Shown: positions 10,201 to 16,436 of the stretch, piece after piece
Position numbering within the stretch: the first letter of the stretch is position 1
How the letters are laid out: every line of letters begins with the position of its first letter
NCBI RefSeq assembly: GCF_003344635.1
Contig: NZ_QPKK01000011.1
Span: 1-35,101 of the forward strand
DNA length: 35,101 bases
Origin: Desertihabitans aurantiacus
Lineage (GTDB): Bacteria; Actinomycetota; Actinomycetes; Propionibacteriales; Propionibacteriaceae
Reading direction: 5' to 3'
Position numbers and translations under genes: made by a program
The notes under the pieces: model-generated
Databases searched by the model: none
Told to the model about the DNA's origin: nothing
What the model saw: only the letters and a program-made list of their open reading frames with translations

Positions 10201-11373
10201 ATCGCTCACGCCGAAGAACTGCATGTAGCCGTCGCCCTGGCGGCTGTAACCGCCGGCGGCGATCGAGTAGTAGCCGACGTAGGTCGACAGCGGGTCCAGC
10301 GGCGCGAGCAGGGTGTTCGTCGCCCCCTCGCCCACGCCACCGCTGGAGTGCCCACCCATGAAGCCGTAGCCCTCGGCACCAGCACGCAGCGGCATCGTCG
10401 CTGCGCCGGGGCCGGAGTCGAACGTCGGTGAGAAGTAGTGGTACTGACCGCCCGTGGGGTGGCTGTCCTGCCACCCGGTGGCGAAGCCGATCGTGCTCGC
10501 CGCTGAGCTGTTCTGGAAGTCGCCGGTGCGGCTCTCGAAGCTCGGGTTCTGAATCAGGTCGACCGGGACCAGCGTCCCGCCGGGACCACAGACGGGCGGG
10601 TCGGGCTGGACGGACACGGTGAAGGAGTGGCCGTCGCCGCTGGTCGCCTCGTCGATGTCCGTCAGGTCGATGGAGATGGAGTCGAAGGTCCCGGTGAGCT
10701 GGACGGAGCCGCAACCAGCGGGCGGGAGGGCGTCGTCATCGGCGTTACAACCCGCGCCGTTCGCAGGGACGTTGGTCTCGTTCGCTGTCGAGCCGACGAC
10801 CTCCAGGGCGTCGTTGCCCGAGAGCTTGGTGAGCGTGCCGTCCTGGAACCGCCACTGCGCCGCATCCAGGTTGTACAGGTGGAAGACGGGGTCGGTGACG
10901 GGCTGGTCGAAGGTGATCGTCATCGTGCCCGTCACCGCGTTGTCGGGACATACCGTGCTCGATCCGACCGAGAGCATCTCCACGGGATCCGGCAGGGCCG
11001 GTGTGTACCAGGCCCCGGGGAAGTTCGGCGCCGCCCCTGCGGACATGCTGGCGATGGCGCCGATGTTGGTCGGTGACCCTCCATCGGGGGTGCCGCACTC
11101 CGTCGGCTCGAGCTCGACGGTGCCGGTGGTGCCGTCGGAGAAGGTGAACACGGCATTCGGGCCAGGCGTGGTCCAGTCGGCGTAGTCGGTCGCACCGGCC
11201 GCGAGGACGTCGACCGTGTCACCAGGTTCTGCGGTCGCCACGGGCGCCGGGGCCGCGATCAGCCCCACTGCGCTCAGCATCGAGGCCAGCATCGCCATCG
11301 ATGCGGTCACACCAACAGCCTTCCGGAAGCGGCTCACCGATCCGGTAGGTGCCGCCGTCAGTTCCTTGCTCAT
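4264..11373 (-). CDS. Giant LPXTG-anchored surface protein with GEVED, DUF6923-like and nine DUF11-like repeats
   Basis: A 2369-residue predicted adhesin. Residues 1-48 are a signal peptide ending ATA. Residues 49-245 resemble the N-terminal domain of CshA-like surface proteins. Residues 250-475 form a jelly-roll-like region (NPSFES at its start, FDDFHLFEC at its end) that could bind a glycan. Two GEVED domains (about 479-636 and 889-1060, each beginning FGDAP and containing GEVEDH or GEVEDY) flank a DUF6923-like segment (about 640-885). Nine Ig-like repeats follow (1064-2301), then a Pro-rich spacer, the sortase motif LPDTG (2328-2332), a hydrophobic segment and a basic RRRR tail. It should therefore be covalently anchored to peptidoglycan by a sortase, none of which is encoded here. 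The ribosome site before the ATG is weak and the leader is structured. The architecture is clear; the adhesin role is inference. Confidence 0.93.
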   Translation of the reverse strand: MSKELTAAPTGSVSRFRKAVGVTASMAMLASMLSAVGLIAAPAPVATAEPGDTVDVLAAGATDYADWTTPGPNAVFTFSDGTTGTVELEPTECGTPDGGSPTNIGAIASMSAGAAPNFPGAWYTPALPDPVEMLSVGSSTVCPDNAVTGTMTITFDQPVTDPVFHLYNLDAAQWRFQDGTLTKLSGNDALEVVGSTANETNVPANGAGCNADDDALPPAGCGSVQLTGTFDSISIDLTDIDEATSGDGHSFTVSVQPDPPVCGPGGTLVPVDLIQNPSFESRTGDFQNSSAASTIGFATGWQDSHPTGGQYHYFSPTFDSGPGAATMPLRAGAEGYGFMGGHSSGGVGEGATNTLLAPLDPLSTYVGYYSIAAGGYSRQGDGYMQFFGVSDPDVGSIPGTNVVAPTPANSEPLFSTPVTEFPGAGATPEWEQVEFTLNASQPWSYLRVEVRNADPAADGTVAGQTWVNFDDFHLFECQYEVDFGDAPESYDTLLADDGARHNIVPGLSLGADVDGETDGQPGAAADGDGADEDGLVSPDELTFSGPTVTVAATNDTGEPATLAGWVDLDADGTFEDSERVLVPVPAGSGADTYTLQFPQVATGSSDSMARFRLFPGDITDPSPTGHVLGGEVEDHAVTFAEQAIWQCEPTGLLFQNPNATPPLNIVNVDLVTGDTPAPQIVEGWTVNGVGYNVQDDYIYGWGTHPDTSRTGLVRVGSDGSVVFLGMPTGDADAVAAFPGGGAVGDVDPNNQYWSYNPNNGDWFQVDLATNTLVDWGNAPTPGLTSGVDWAFVPGTNKLWRLPANAALGSTSLIGFDITTHTWTTPVDLGPVSDNVTGATFADPNGNLYASYNSTGEIWRVDTETNTAALLAPEGPISAGNDGARCANAPLPIDFGDAPAGYGTELVDDGPRHGVPDYDAATGTAPLMLGSSIDIDLDGVPTPDADGDDTTGADDEDAVSGPIQISANAPVVSVSATNDTGAAATLAGWVDLDGDGSFEESERVTVEVPASSGTADYTLTFPAATATSGVFARFRLFPGTETDRSPLGNAGAGEVEDYAVLVRSLEVDKTFGATAETRIGDTVTYTVTVHNPSEVAYTAEDPARVQDDLSGVLDDATYNDDETATGGTVSYAEPRLTWSGALAPDETVTITYSVTLTGAGDQSVDNTAFQTVCPADEPDCDPTPPQECVDGVDPATGLACDSVEFLLPKLDITKTADRTELPGVGETVGYTVTATNSGEAPFTATRPAVVLDDLSAVLDDATGPDGLTADLGAAPTFSDPLITWAGELAVGETVTITYTVTYTGAGDTELVNVAFGPQCGADDPNCDTPPPTPACDPADENGLDPETGLPCDRVTVPGALLEVTKTVDPASGTTVSAGEELTYTITFANNGIAEAVVDGWTDALTNVVDDAEVTEGPSASDEDLTVSAITDDRFTVTGTVPAGESSTVTYTVEVLPDGERGNNVLGNFVLPPGVVDPPTECEDGNGLCTENPVAEIVDSKSVAPESGTAVLSGQEITYTLTFANIGEGPGAVDRADDLTHVLDDADLVGVPVASDPALSVSELVAGRYTITGELAADQTVTVSYTVVVRDADEMGDATLANFLVDPTDPPIVEPVCEEGDEDCTSNPAPKVLDSKSVDPETGTEVVSGEELTYTLTFTNEGTAAGAVDRVDDLTHLLDDADLVEGPTASDDALTVSDIVGGRFTVTGDLAVDQTVTVTYTVVVREAEDMGDATLANFLLDPTDPTPEEPVCEEGSEDCTTNPAPKVLDSKSVAPETGTEVEPGQELTYTLTFSNEGSAAGAVDRVDDLTHLLDDATITTEPTASDESLTVSEIVDGRFGVTGELAAGQSVRVSYTATIDEAAELGDGQVANFLLDPADPTPEEPVCAEGSEDCTFNPIPNVVDSKSVDPETGSEVASGEELTYTLTFANIGQAPAVVDRVDDLSHLLDDAQLVEGPTASDDALSVGEVVDGRFAITGELAADQTVTVTYTVVVKDAEAMGDGALANFLLDPADPTPEEPVCEEGSEDCTTNPAAKVVDSKSVDPETGASVQAGSELTYTLTFSNEGSAAGSVDRVDDLTHVLDDAEITSEPVASDDALSVSELAEDRYTITGELAAGQTVTVSYTVTVLAPDEQGDSQLANFLLDPEEDSPSEPVCEGEDCTFNPVSDITVSKSVDPATGSEVQQGDELSYTLTFTNTGAGEGVVDHTDHMAGVLDDATVTEFPTPSEDVLTVAEGDDQYTVQGTLAAGQTVTVSYTVQVRDWDEQGDHRLVNFVTPTGQESPAGAECVEGSELCTENPVQEPGAPAPDPEQPPAPDQPPAQSPDGGQLPDTGAPSAMVAALLGGLVLVLIGSGVLVARRRRLAGLRLEE
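4471..8184 (-). repeat. Nine tandem DUF11/DUF7927-like repeats coding the stalk
   Basis: Repeat borders on the DNA, N- to C-terminal: 7750-8184, 7300-7749, 6892-7299, 6487-6891, 6082-6486, 5677-6081, 5272-5676, 4873-5271 and 4471-4872. The first two are divergent (145 and 150 residues). The last seven are 133-136 residues with a period of 399-408 bp, and repeats 4-8 are very similar at both protein and DNA level. Each starts with a K-S/T strand (SKSVDP type), has LDDA near the middle and ends with an ANF strand and a linker bearing two Cys. The similarity suggests recent duplication and likely repeat-number variation between strains. Confidence 0.9.
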
Positions 11374-11399
11374 GTCACCCGATCTCTAGAGGGGGGGTC

Positions 11400-11473
11400 G
11401 CAGCCCGCCGTCCGGAACGTGGAACCCGGAGCGGACGACTGCGCTGCCCATCTCTTCCGAGATGGACCTGCGC
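11400..11473 (-). promoter_or_regulatory. Structured 5' leader of the surface protein gene
   Basis: On the minus-strand RNA, a perfect 7-bp stem capped by a GGAA (GNRA-type) tetraloop (CCATCTC/GAGATGG, 11448-11465) is immediately followed by a second stem (outer GCAGC/GCTGC at 11400-11404 and 11443-11447, inner CGTCCG/CGGACG at 11409-11414 and 11432-11437). The two abut without a gap and could stack coaxially, 26 bases before the start codon. It recalls tetraloop-bearing riboswitch leaders, but I could not match the c-di-GMP-I consensus or any other known class. Confidence 0.5.
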
Positions 11474-11505
11474 CATAGATATCGCCTGCAGAGCGAGCCC
11501 CGGCA

Positions 11506-11539
11506 GGGCTAAGCGTGAACTTGGCCCCCCTCTTAGCCC
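11506..11539. promoter_or_regulatory. Repeated GGGCTAAG motif, candidate operator
   Basis: GGGCTAAG (11506-11513) is followed by two inverted copies, CTTGGCCC (11520-11527, one mismatch) and CTTAGCCC (11532-11539, perfect). It lies upstream of the structured leader, where a regulator of the surface protein would be expected to bind. No known regulator was recognised. The rest of the 400-bp gap (about 11540-11760) shows no further feature I can support. Confidence 0.4.
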
Positions 11540-11761
11540 CCTGGTGGCCCGCTGCGCACCCGTCCCGAACCTGCTCCCCACCGACCGTGGGCGCGCCCCG
11601 ACGCCGGCCGGTGCTCGAGCCCACGGAGACAGCCCCGGCGAGGACGCCCCAGCTGGAGCTGGTCCTCGTGACGTCGCGGCTGCGCAGCGAGGCGTCACGA
11701 ACGAGGTCGCGGGTGCCGCCTGCCGACGACCTGAGCCTGGGCGGCTGCCCGTGCTGGCGAC

Positions 11762-11767
11762 TAGGGT
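11762..11767 (+). promoter_or_regulatory. -10 box of a probable leaderless transcript
   Basis: TAGGGT fits the actinobacterial TAnnnT -10 consensus and ends six bases before the GTG start of the ArgE-like gene. No ribosome site lies in between, so transcription probably begins at the start codon. Confidence 0.55.
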
Positions 11768-11773
11768 CGCCCC

Positions 11774-12946
11774 GTGACCGACACCCCACGCTCGCTCGAG
11801 TGGATCGAGCGTCTCGTCCGCATCGACACCACCAGCCGCGGCTCCAACCTCGAGCTGATCGAGGTGGTCGCCGAGGAGCTGCGCCGCCACGGCGTCGAGC
11901 CCGACATCCGGCCCGACCCGACGGGGCAGAAGGCCAACCTGCTGGCCACCATCCCGGCCGCGGACGGCAGCCGCACCGGCGGGGTGGTGCTCAGCGGGCA
12001 CACCGACGTCGTCCCGGTCGACGACCAGGAGTGGACCAGCGAGCCGTTCCAGCCGGAGGTCCGCGACGGACGCCTGTACGGGCGCGGCACCTGCGACATG
12101 AAGGGCTACCTCGGCGTCATCGTGGCGGCCCTGCCCGAACTCACCTCGGCGCGGCTGCGCGAGCCGGTGCACCTGGCCTTCAGCTACGACGAGGAGCTGG
12201 GCTGCCTGGGCGGCTGGCCGATGGTCGAGGCGATCGGCGAGCTCGGGCTGGCCCCGCGGGTCTGCGTGGTGGGCGAGCCCACCTCGATGCGGGTGGTCCG
12301 CGGGCACAAGTCGGTCAACACCGTGCACGTGACCTTCACCGGCGTCGCCGCGCACTCCTCGCTCACCCCGCAGGGCGTCAACGCCATCGAGCACGCCGCC
12401 CGCTTCATCACCGCCGTCCGCGGGATCGCCGACGGCTGGCGCGCCGACGGCCCGCACGACGAGGCCTACCTGGTGCCGGCCAGCACCGCCAGCGTCAACA
12501 TCGTGCACGGCGGGATCGCCGGCAACACCGTCCCCGACCGCTGCCGGATCGAGCTGGAGTTCCGCACCATCGACGCGGTCGACCCGCAGCAGGTGGTCGA
12601 CCGGCTCCGGGCCGAGGCGGCCGAGATCGAGCAGCAGATGCAGGCCGAGCAGCCCGGCGCCCGCGTCCAGGTCGACGTCCCGGCGATGGTGCCCGGGCTC
12701 GACACCCCCACCGACTCCCCCGCTCTCGCGATGCTCCGCGACCTCGGGCTGGAGGTGGCGGAGGGGAAGGTCACCTACGGCACCGAGGCCGGCCAGTTCG
12801 CCGGCACCGGGATCGCCACGGTGGTCTGCGGCCCCGGTGACATCGCCCAGGCCCACGCCGCCGACGAGTACGTCGAGCTGAGCCAGGTCGAGGAGTGCGA
12901 GCGTTTCCTCGACCGGCTCGTCGCGTCCCTGGCAGAGGACGGCTAG
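11774..12946 (+). CDS. argE: M20-family deacylase, probable acetylornithine deacetylase
   Basis: A 390-residue cytoplasmic zinc hydrolase. ArgE removes the acetyl group from N-acetylornithine in arginine synthesis. Metal and catalytic residues are visible: His76 and Asp78 in LSGHTDVVP, Asp108 in GRGTCDMKG, and the Glu140-Glu141 pair in YDEELG (base and ligand). The dimerisation (lid) domain runs about 175-290 with GVAAHSS. TYGTEAGQF near the C-terminus is typical of ArgE rather than DapE. The GTG start follows a TAnnnT box directly, suggesting leaderless translation. The gene is isolated from other arginine genes, so a broader N-acyl amino acid deacylase role remains possible. Its stop codon overlaps the convergent methyltransferase stop within one CTAG. 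Confidence 0.85.
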   Translation: MTDTPRSLEWIERLVRIDTTSRGSNLELIEVVAEELRRHGVEPDIRPDPTGQKANLLATIPAADGSRTGGVVLSGHTDVVPVDDQEWTSEPFQPEVRDGRLYGRGTCDMKGYLGVIVAALPELTSARLREPVHLAFSYDEELGCLGGWPMVEAIGELGLAPRVCVVGEPTSMRVVRGHKSVNTVHVTFTGVAAHSSLTPQGVNAIEHAARFITAVRGIADGWRADGPHDEAYLVPASTASVNIVHGGIAGNTVPDRCRIELEFRTIDAVDPQQVVDRLRAEAAEIEQQMQAEQPGARVQVDVPAMVPGLDTPTDSPALAMLRDLGLEVAEGKVTYGTEAGQFAGTGIATVVCGPGDIAQAHAADEYVELSQVEECERFLDRLVASLAEDG

Positions 12947-13779
12947 AGCCGGTAGCGCAGCACCCGTCCCATCGTGCGGAAGGCGGGCACGGCCAGCGCC
13001 ACCTTCAGCTGCCGGCGCATCTTCGGCGACAGCCGGTCGCGGACGTCCTCGGTGACCATGTCCTCCACCCCGGCCACCTGCAGCAGGGTCATCCCGAGCG
13101 CCTCCAGCGCGTGCGGGTCGTCGATCCCCCAGCCGAGCACCGCGCGGCTGCGGCGCACCACCCGGTTGAGCACCTGCAGCCGGATGCCGAGGGTGGAGTA
13201 GGTGTCGAAGACCGCCTCGCCACCCGGTCCCTGCCGGCCGAAGCGGTCCGACAGCCGGGTGAGCAGCGCGGCCCCGGTCTCGGGGCGCAGGTACATCGTC
13301 AGCCCCTCGGCCACCACCAGGGTCGGACGCCCGTAGGGCACCTCGTCCAGCCACTCCCGTCCGGTGACGTCGGCGGCGACCGCGTGCTGGTGCTCGTCCG
13401 CGGGAGGGAGCACCCGGGCGCGGACGTCCATCACGTCGGGCTGGTCCACCTCGTACCAGTCGACCTCCGGCCCGGGCCGCAGCCGCTGGTAGCGGGTGTC
13501 CAGCCCGCAGCCCAGGTGCAGCACCACCGCGTCGGGGTGCTCGTCGAGGAAGGGCCGGCACCAGCGGTCGACCAGTCGCGCCCGGAGCGCGATCGACAGC
13601 GCCAGGTCCGCGTCCACCCCGAGCCGGTCGACGTCGGCGTCCACCCGGGACAGGGCCTCGGCGGCCCAGCGGTCGCCCAGCACCGGCTCGTCCAGCCCGG
13701 CATCCAGCGCCCGTCCGGCCAGCGTGCCGAGCATCGTCAGCTGCTCACCCTGCAGGGACACCCGCTGCACACCCGTCAT
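12943..13779 (-). CDS. Class I SAM-dependent methyltransferase, LCM (leucine carboxyl methyltransferase) family
   Basis: A 278-residue methyltransferase of the PF04072 type, whose bacterial members O-methylate carboxyl groups of small metabolites (TcmP-like enzymes of polyketide pathways are relatives). The SAM-binding motif is HLGCGLDTR (residues 87-95), followed by YEVDQPDVM, whose acidic residue would bind the SAM ribose, and VVAEGLTMYL, typical of the family. No signal peptide. No strong ribosome site: the nearest, GGAG, is about 14 bases upstream of the ATG. The 131-bp gap on its 5' side is shared with the divergent membrane protein gene. No biosynthetic gene cluster surrounds it, so the substrate cannot be inferred. 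Confidence 0.85.
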   Translation of the reverse strand: MTGVQRVSLQGEQLTMLGTLAGRALDAGLDEPVLGDRWAAEALSRVDADVDRLGVDADLALSIALRARLVDRWCRPFLDEHPDAVVLHLGCGLDTRYQRLRPGPEVDWYEVDQPDVMDVRARVLPPADEHQHAVAADVTGREWLDEVPYGRPTLVVAEGLTMYLRPETGAALLTRLSDRFGRQGPGGEAVFDTYSTLGIRLQVLNRVVRRSRAVLGWGIDDPHALEALGMTLLQVAGVEDMVTEDVRDRLSPKMRRQLKVALAVPAFRTMGRVLRYRL

Positions 13780-13910
13780 GGTGGTGAGTCTGCTCCGCTG
13801 CGACGCCGGTGTCAGCAGCCCGCGGCCACCCCGCCTCCTCCGTCGGGGACGGTTCGGCGTCGACGGACGGGGTACGTGCCGGGCCGGGCAGACGACGGGC
13901 GGAGCAGTAG

Positions 13911-14393
13911 ATGAGACTGGGGACGAGCGTCGTGGTCGGCGCGCTCGGGGTGGGTGCGGCCGCGCTGGTGCGGCGGCTGTGGACGAGGACGTCGACGCAG
14001 GCCGACGGCGCGACGACGCGCGAGCGGTGGCTGGTGGTCACCGTGGCGCTGCCGCAGGAGGAGGCGGCTCCCGACGGGCGCCTGCCCGAACCGCTGGCGG
14101 AGCTGGGCGACCGGATCGAGGTCGAGGTGCGGCCCGCGCCGGGCGACAAGGGCACCGAGATCGCGGCCCGCTACCGCGACCCGAAGGAGGAGCACGCCGG
14201 GCTCGCGTCGCGGGTCGAGGGCGAGTCACCGCGCCAGCAGCTGCGCTCGGCGCTGCGGCGCAGCAAGCAGCTGCTCGAGGTCGGGGAGGTGCTCCGGGTC
14301 AGCCCGGCCCCGCACGGGGAACGCAGCGCCACGCCGGGCGGCGCGCTGCAGGAGTTGGTCACCGAGGTCGGACGCAAGGAGGGACGGCTGTGA
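13911..14393 (+). CDS. Small membrane-anchored hypothetical protein coupled to the alcohol dehydrogenase
   Basis: A 160-residue protein. Residues 4-20 form one N-terminal hydrophobic segment followed by RRLWTR, implying a membrane anchor with the rest in the cytoplasm. ERWLVVTVALP, then LPEPLAELGDRIEV, GDKGTEIAARY and RQQLRSALRRSKQLLEVGEV recall a conserved actinobacterial family related to SRPBCC/polyketide-cyclase-like proteins, which often lies beside oxidoreductases. I recognise this only by pattern. The C-terminal half is charged and helical. The start has a GGCGGAG ribosome site. The stop codon overlaps the GTG of the next gene (GTGA), so the two are translationally coupled and probably work together. 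Function unknown. Confidence 0.7.
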   Translation: MRLGTSVVVGALGVGAAALVRRLWTRTSTQADGATTRERWLVVTVALPQEEAAPDGRLPEPLAELGDRIEVEVRPAPGDKGTEIAARYRDPKEEHAGLASRVEGESPRQQLRSALRRSKQLLEVGEVLRVSPAPHGERSATPGGALQELVTEVGRKEGRL

Positions 14394-15565
14394 GGGCACT
14401 GTGCTGGACCGGGGTGAACAAGCTCTCGGTGGAGACCGTCGACGACCCCCAGCTGCTCAACTCCGAGGACGTCATCGTCAAGGTCACGTTGGGCACCAGC
14501 TGCGGGTCGGACCTGCACCTGATCGGGGGCTACATCCCCTTCATGCGCGCCGGGGACATCCTGGGCCACGAGTTCATGGGTGAGGTGGTCGAGGTCGGCT
14601 CGGCGGTACGCAAGCACCAGGTGGGCGACCGCGTGGTGGTCTGCTCCTTCATCGCCTGCGGGCGCTGCTGGTACTGCCGCCAGCAGCTGTTCTCGCTGTG
14701 CGACAACGGCAACCCCAACCCCGCCATCACCGAGGCGCTGTGGGGCTTCGCGCCCGGCGGCTGCTTCGGCTACTCCCACGCCATGGGCGGCCACGCCGGC
14801 AGCCACGCCCAGTACGTCCGCGTCCCCTACGCCGACCACGGTGCGTTCCCGGTGCCCGACGGCGTGGACGACATGACCGCGCTCTTCGCCTCCGACTCCG
14901 CCGCCACCGGCTGGACGGGCGCCGACCTGGGTGAGGTGCGTCCCGGTGACACGGTCGCGGTCTGGGGTGCCGGCGGGGTGGGCCAGATGGCCGCGGCCGC
15001 CGCCTGGGCCCGCGGTGCGGAACGGGTGGTCGTCATCGACCGGCTGGTCAACCGGCTGCAGCAGGCCGAGCAGCACGTCTCGGCCGAGACGCTCAACTAC
15101 GAGGAGACCGACATCGGCGGCGAGCTGCGCGAGCTGACCGGTGGGCGCGGACCGGACGTCTGCATCGAGGCGGTGGGGATGGAGGCCCACACCACCGGAC
15201 CGATGCAGGTCTACGACCAGGTCAAGCAGCAGCTGCGGCTGCAGACCGATCGGCCGAGCGCGGTCCGGGAGGCGGTGCACGCCTGCCGCAAGGGAGGCAC
15301 GGTGTTCACCCTCGGCGTCTTCGCCGCCGTCGTCGACAAGTTCCCCCTCGGCGCCGTGATGAACAAGGGGCTGACGCTTCGGGGGGCGCAGATGCACGGG
15401 CACCGCTACATCCCCGAGATCCTCGAGCGGATGGAGGCAGGCACGCTGAAGACGTCCCACCTGGCCACCCACGTGATGTCGCTGGAGGACGCGCCGAAGG
15501 GCTACCAGATGTTCAAGGACAAGGAGGACGGCTGCGTCCGCGCCGTCTTCCGCCCCCACGACTGA
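14390..15565 (+). CDS. Zinc-dependent alcohol dehydrogenase (formaldehyde/threonine dehydrogenase-like MDR)
   Basis: A 391-residue medium-chain dehydrogenase using NAD(P). Catalytic zinc ligands are Cys38 (TSCGSDLH) and His60-Glu61 (LGHEFMGE). Structural zinc is held by Cys90, Cys93, Cys96 and Cys104. The Rossmann motif GAGGVG is at 193-198. Its length and the insertion around residues 105-150 (GNPNPAITEA to GHAGSHAQYV) resemble the glutathione-independent formaldehyde dehydrogenase branch rather than simple alcohol dehydrogenases. The GTG start overlaps the stop of the preceding membrane protein gene; the open frame extends further upstream, but that part lies inside other genes. The substrate is not determined by sequence. 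A perfect palindrome follows as terminator. Confidence 0.87.
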   Translation: MRALCWTGVNKLSVETVDDPQLLNSEDVIVKVTLGTSCGSDLHLIGGYIPFMRAGDILGHEFMGEVVEVGSAVRKHQVGDRVVVCSFIACGRCWYCRQQLFSLCDNGNPNPAITEALWGFAPGGCFGYSHAMGGHAGSHAQYVRVPYADHGAFPVPDGVDDMTALFASDSAATGWTGADLGEVRPGDTVAVWGAGGVGQMAAAAAWARGAERVVVIDRLVNRLQQAEQHVSAETLNYEETDIGGELRELTGGRGPDVCIEAVGMEAHTTGPMQVYDQVKQQLRLQTDRPSAVREAVHACRKGGTVFTLGVFAAVVDKFPLGAVMNKGLTLRGAQMHGHRYIPEILERMEAGTLKTSHLATHVMSLEDAPKGYQMFKDKEDGCVRAVFRPHD

Positions 15566-15582
15566 CGCCCCGGGGGACGACA

Positions 15583-15610
15583 CAGGGGGTGCGGACGTCC
15601 GCACCCCCTG
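15583..15610. terminator. Bidirectional terminator palindrome
   Basis: A perfect 28-bp palindrome with 14-base arms (CAGGGGGTGCGGAC and its complement), allowing a 12-bp stem with an ACGT loop. It lies between the convergent alcohol dehydrogenase and YCII genes and would fold identically on either strand, so it can end both transcripts. Confidence 0.8.
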
Positions 15611-15622
15611 CGCACCGCCGGC

Positions 15623-15985
15623 TCACTGCAGCGCGCGGACCTCGATCCGGCTCTGCAGCGCGGCCGAGCACCGCTCGGCCCAGCCGAGCGCCGTCTCCTG
15701 GTCGGGGGTCTCGATGATCCAGAACCCGCCGACGTACTCGCTGGCCTCGACGAACGGCTGGGGCAGCCGCTGCACCTCGGGCCCGGTGGCGTCCACGGTG
15801 ACCGCGGTCGACGGCGGGTGCAGACCGCCGGCGTGGACGAACGCTCCGGCGTCCTGCAGCGCGGTGTTGAAGTCGTCGACGGCGGCGACCAGCGCCTCGA
15901 GCTCGGCAGGGTCCATCTCCTGCATCGACTCCATGGTCGGCTCGTCGGCGGTGTCGTGCGGGATGGTGAGGAAGTACTGGGTCAT
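15623..15985 (-). CDS. YCII-related (DGPF-type) protein
   Basis: A 120-residue single-domain protein of the YCII/DGPF family, alpha-beta barrel-like dimers of uncertain activity that are often beside sigma factors or small regulators. MTQYFLTIPHD is the typical first strand. GGLHPPSTAVTV and YVGGFWIIETPDQETALGWAERC are the family core. The start chosen (15985) has GGAG seven bases upstream; a longer frame upstream lacks a ribosome site. It is the second gene of an operon behind the cupin gene (38-bp gap). The two are presumably controlled by the ArsR-type regulator encoded divergently. Biochemical role unknown. Confidence 0.85.
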   Translation of the reverse strand: MTQYFLTIPHDTADEPTMESMQEMDPAELEALVAAVDDFNTALQDAGAFVHAGGLHPPSTAVTVDATGPEVQRLPQPFVEASEYVGGFWIIETPDQETALGWAERCSAALQSRIEVRALQ

Positions 15986-16023
15986 GGTCGTGCTCCGTTC
16001 TGGTCGTGGGGGTCGGGGGTGGC

Positions 16024-16374
16024 TCAGGCCTCGTCGGCCCACTCCTGGATCATCACCGGGCTGGCGTGGATGCAGACGATCCGCAGCGTCCCGGTGCCGG
16101 TGTTGGTGAAGCGGTGCCAGACGTTCGCGGGGGCGACGGCGGTGTCACCGGCCCGGGCGACGACGGTCTGGTCGCCGACGACGATGGTGGCCTCGCCCTC
16201 CAGCACGCTCCAGGTCTCGTCGTAGGGGTGGCGGTGCAGACCCGGGCCCTGACCGGGGTCGGAGGTGACCAGGAAGAACGAGACGGTCGAGCCGTAGGGC
16301 TCGCCCTCGAACCTCAGGGTGCGGCTCTGGCCGACGCGGATGGCCTCTGCCGGGATCGCGAGCGTGGTGGTCAT
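16024..16374 (-). CDS. Cupin-domain protein
   Basis: A 116-residue single-domain cupin. The two conserved cupin motifs are present: GLHRHPYDETWSVLEGEATI (two His and Glu as metal ligands) and the second motif with His in APANVWHRFTN. Such proteins are metal-dependent sensors, isomerases or dioxygenases; the small size gives no clue to substrate. The ribosome site GAGGAGAAG lies close before the ATG. It leads a two-gene operon with the YCII protein and is divergent from an ArsR/DUF5937 regulator. Its leader contains two long mutually exclusive stems next to the ribosome site. Confidence 0.87.
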   Translation of the reverse strand: MTTTLAIPAEAIRVGQSRTLRFEGEPYGSTVSFFLVTSDPGQGPGLHRHPYDETWSVLEGEATIVVGDQTVVARAGDTAVAPANVWHRFTNTGTGTLRIVCIHASPVMIQEWADEA

Positions 16375-16389
16375 GATGCTTCTCCTCTC

Positions 16390-16436
16390 GGTGGAGCCGG
16401 GTGCTCCGATGGCTCCACCCTCGGCGCGGGAGCACC
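16390..16436 (-). promoter_or_regulatory. Alternative hairpins in the cupin 5' leader
   Basis: On the minus-strand RNA the order is a-b-a'-b'. Here a/a' are GGTGCTCC/GGAGCACC (16429-16436 and 16400-16407, 8 bp) and b/b' are GGTGGAGCC/GGCTCCACC (16411-16419 and 16390-16398, 9 bp). Only one base separates a' from b', too short to bridge both stems, so a true pseudoknot is unlikely and the stems should exclude each other. b' ends directly before the ribosome site, suggesting translational control. Confidence 0.5.

Noticed and set aside
3496-10431. Plus-strand open frame of 2311 residues opposite the surface protein
   Set aside because: It is antisense to a gene with signal peptide, known domains and LPDTG anchor, runs out of the TetR gene in another frame, and is rich in His/Arg/Gly/Val as expected from GC-rich antisense frames. 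The repeats keep it open.
11400-11473. c-di-GMP-I riboswitch call for the surface protein leader
   Set aside because: A GNRA-capped stem is present, but the conserved segments flanking it in that class could not be found, so no class is assigned.
11375-13561. 728-residue minus-strand frame over the ArgE and methyltransferase genes
   Set aside because: Low-complexity shadow of two well-supported genes; no motifs and no ribosome site.
13496-14389. Upstream extension of the alcohol dehydrogenase frame
   Set aside because: The frame is open by chance through the preceding genes. The conserved dehydrogenase N-terminus begins at the GTG at 14390.
14171-15604. 477-residue minus-strand frame opposite the alcohol dehydrogenase
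   Set aside because: Antisense shadow without recognisable domain; the plus strand has complete zinc and NAD motifs.
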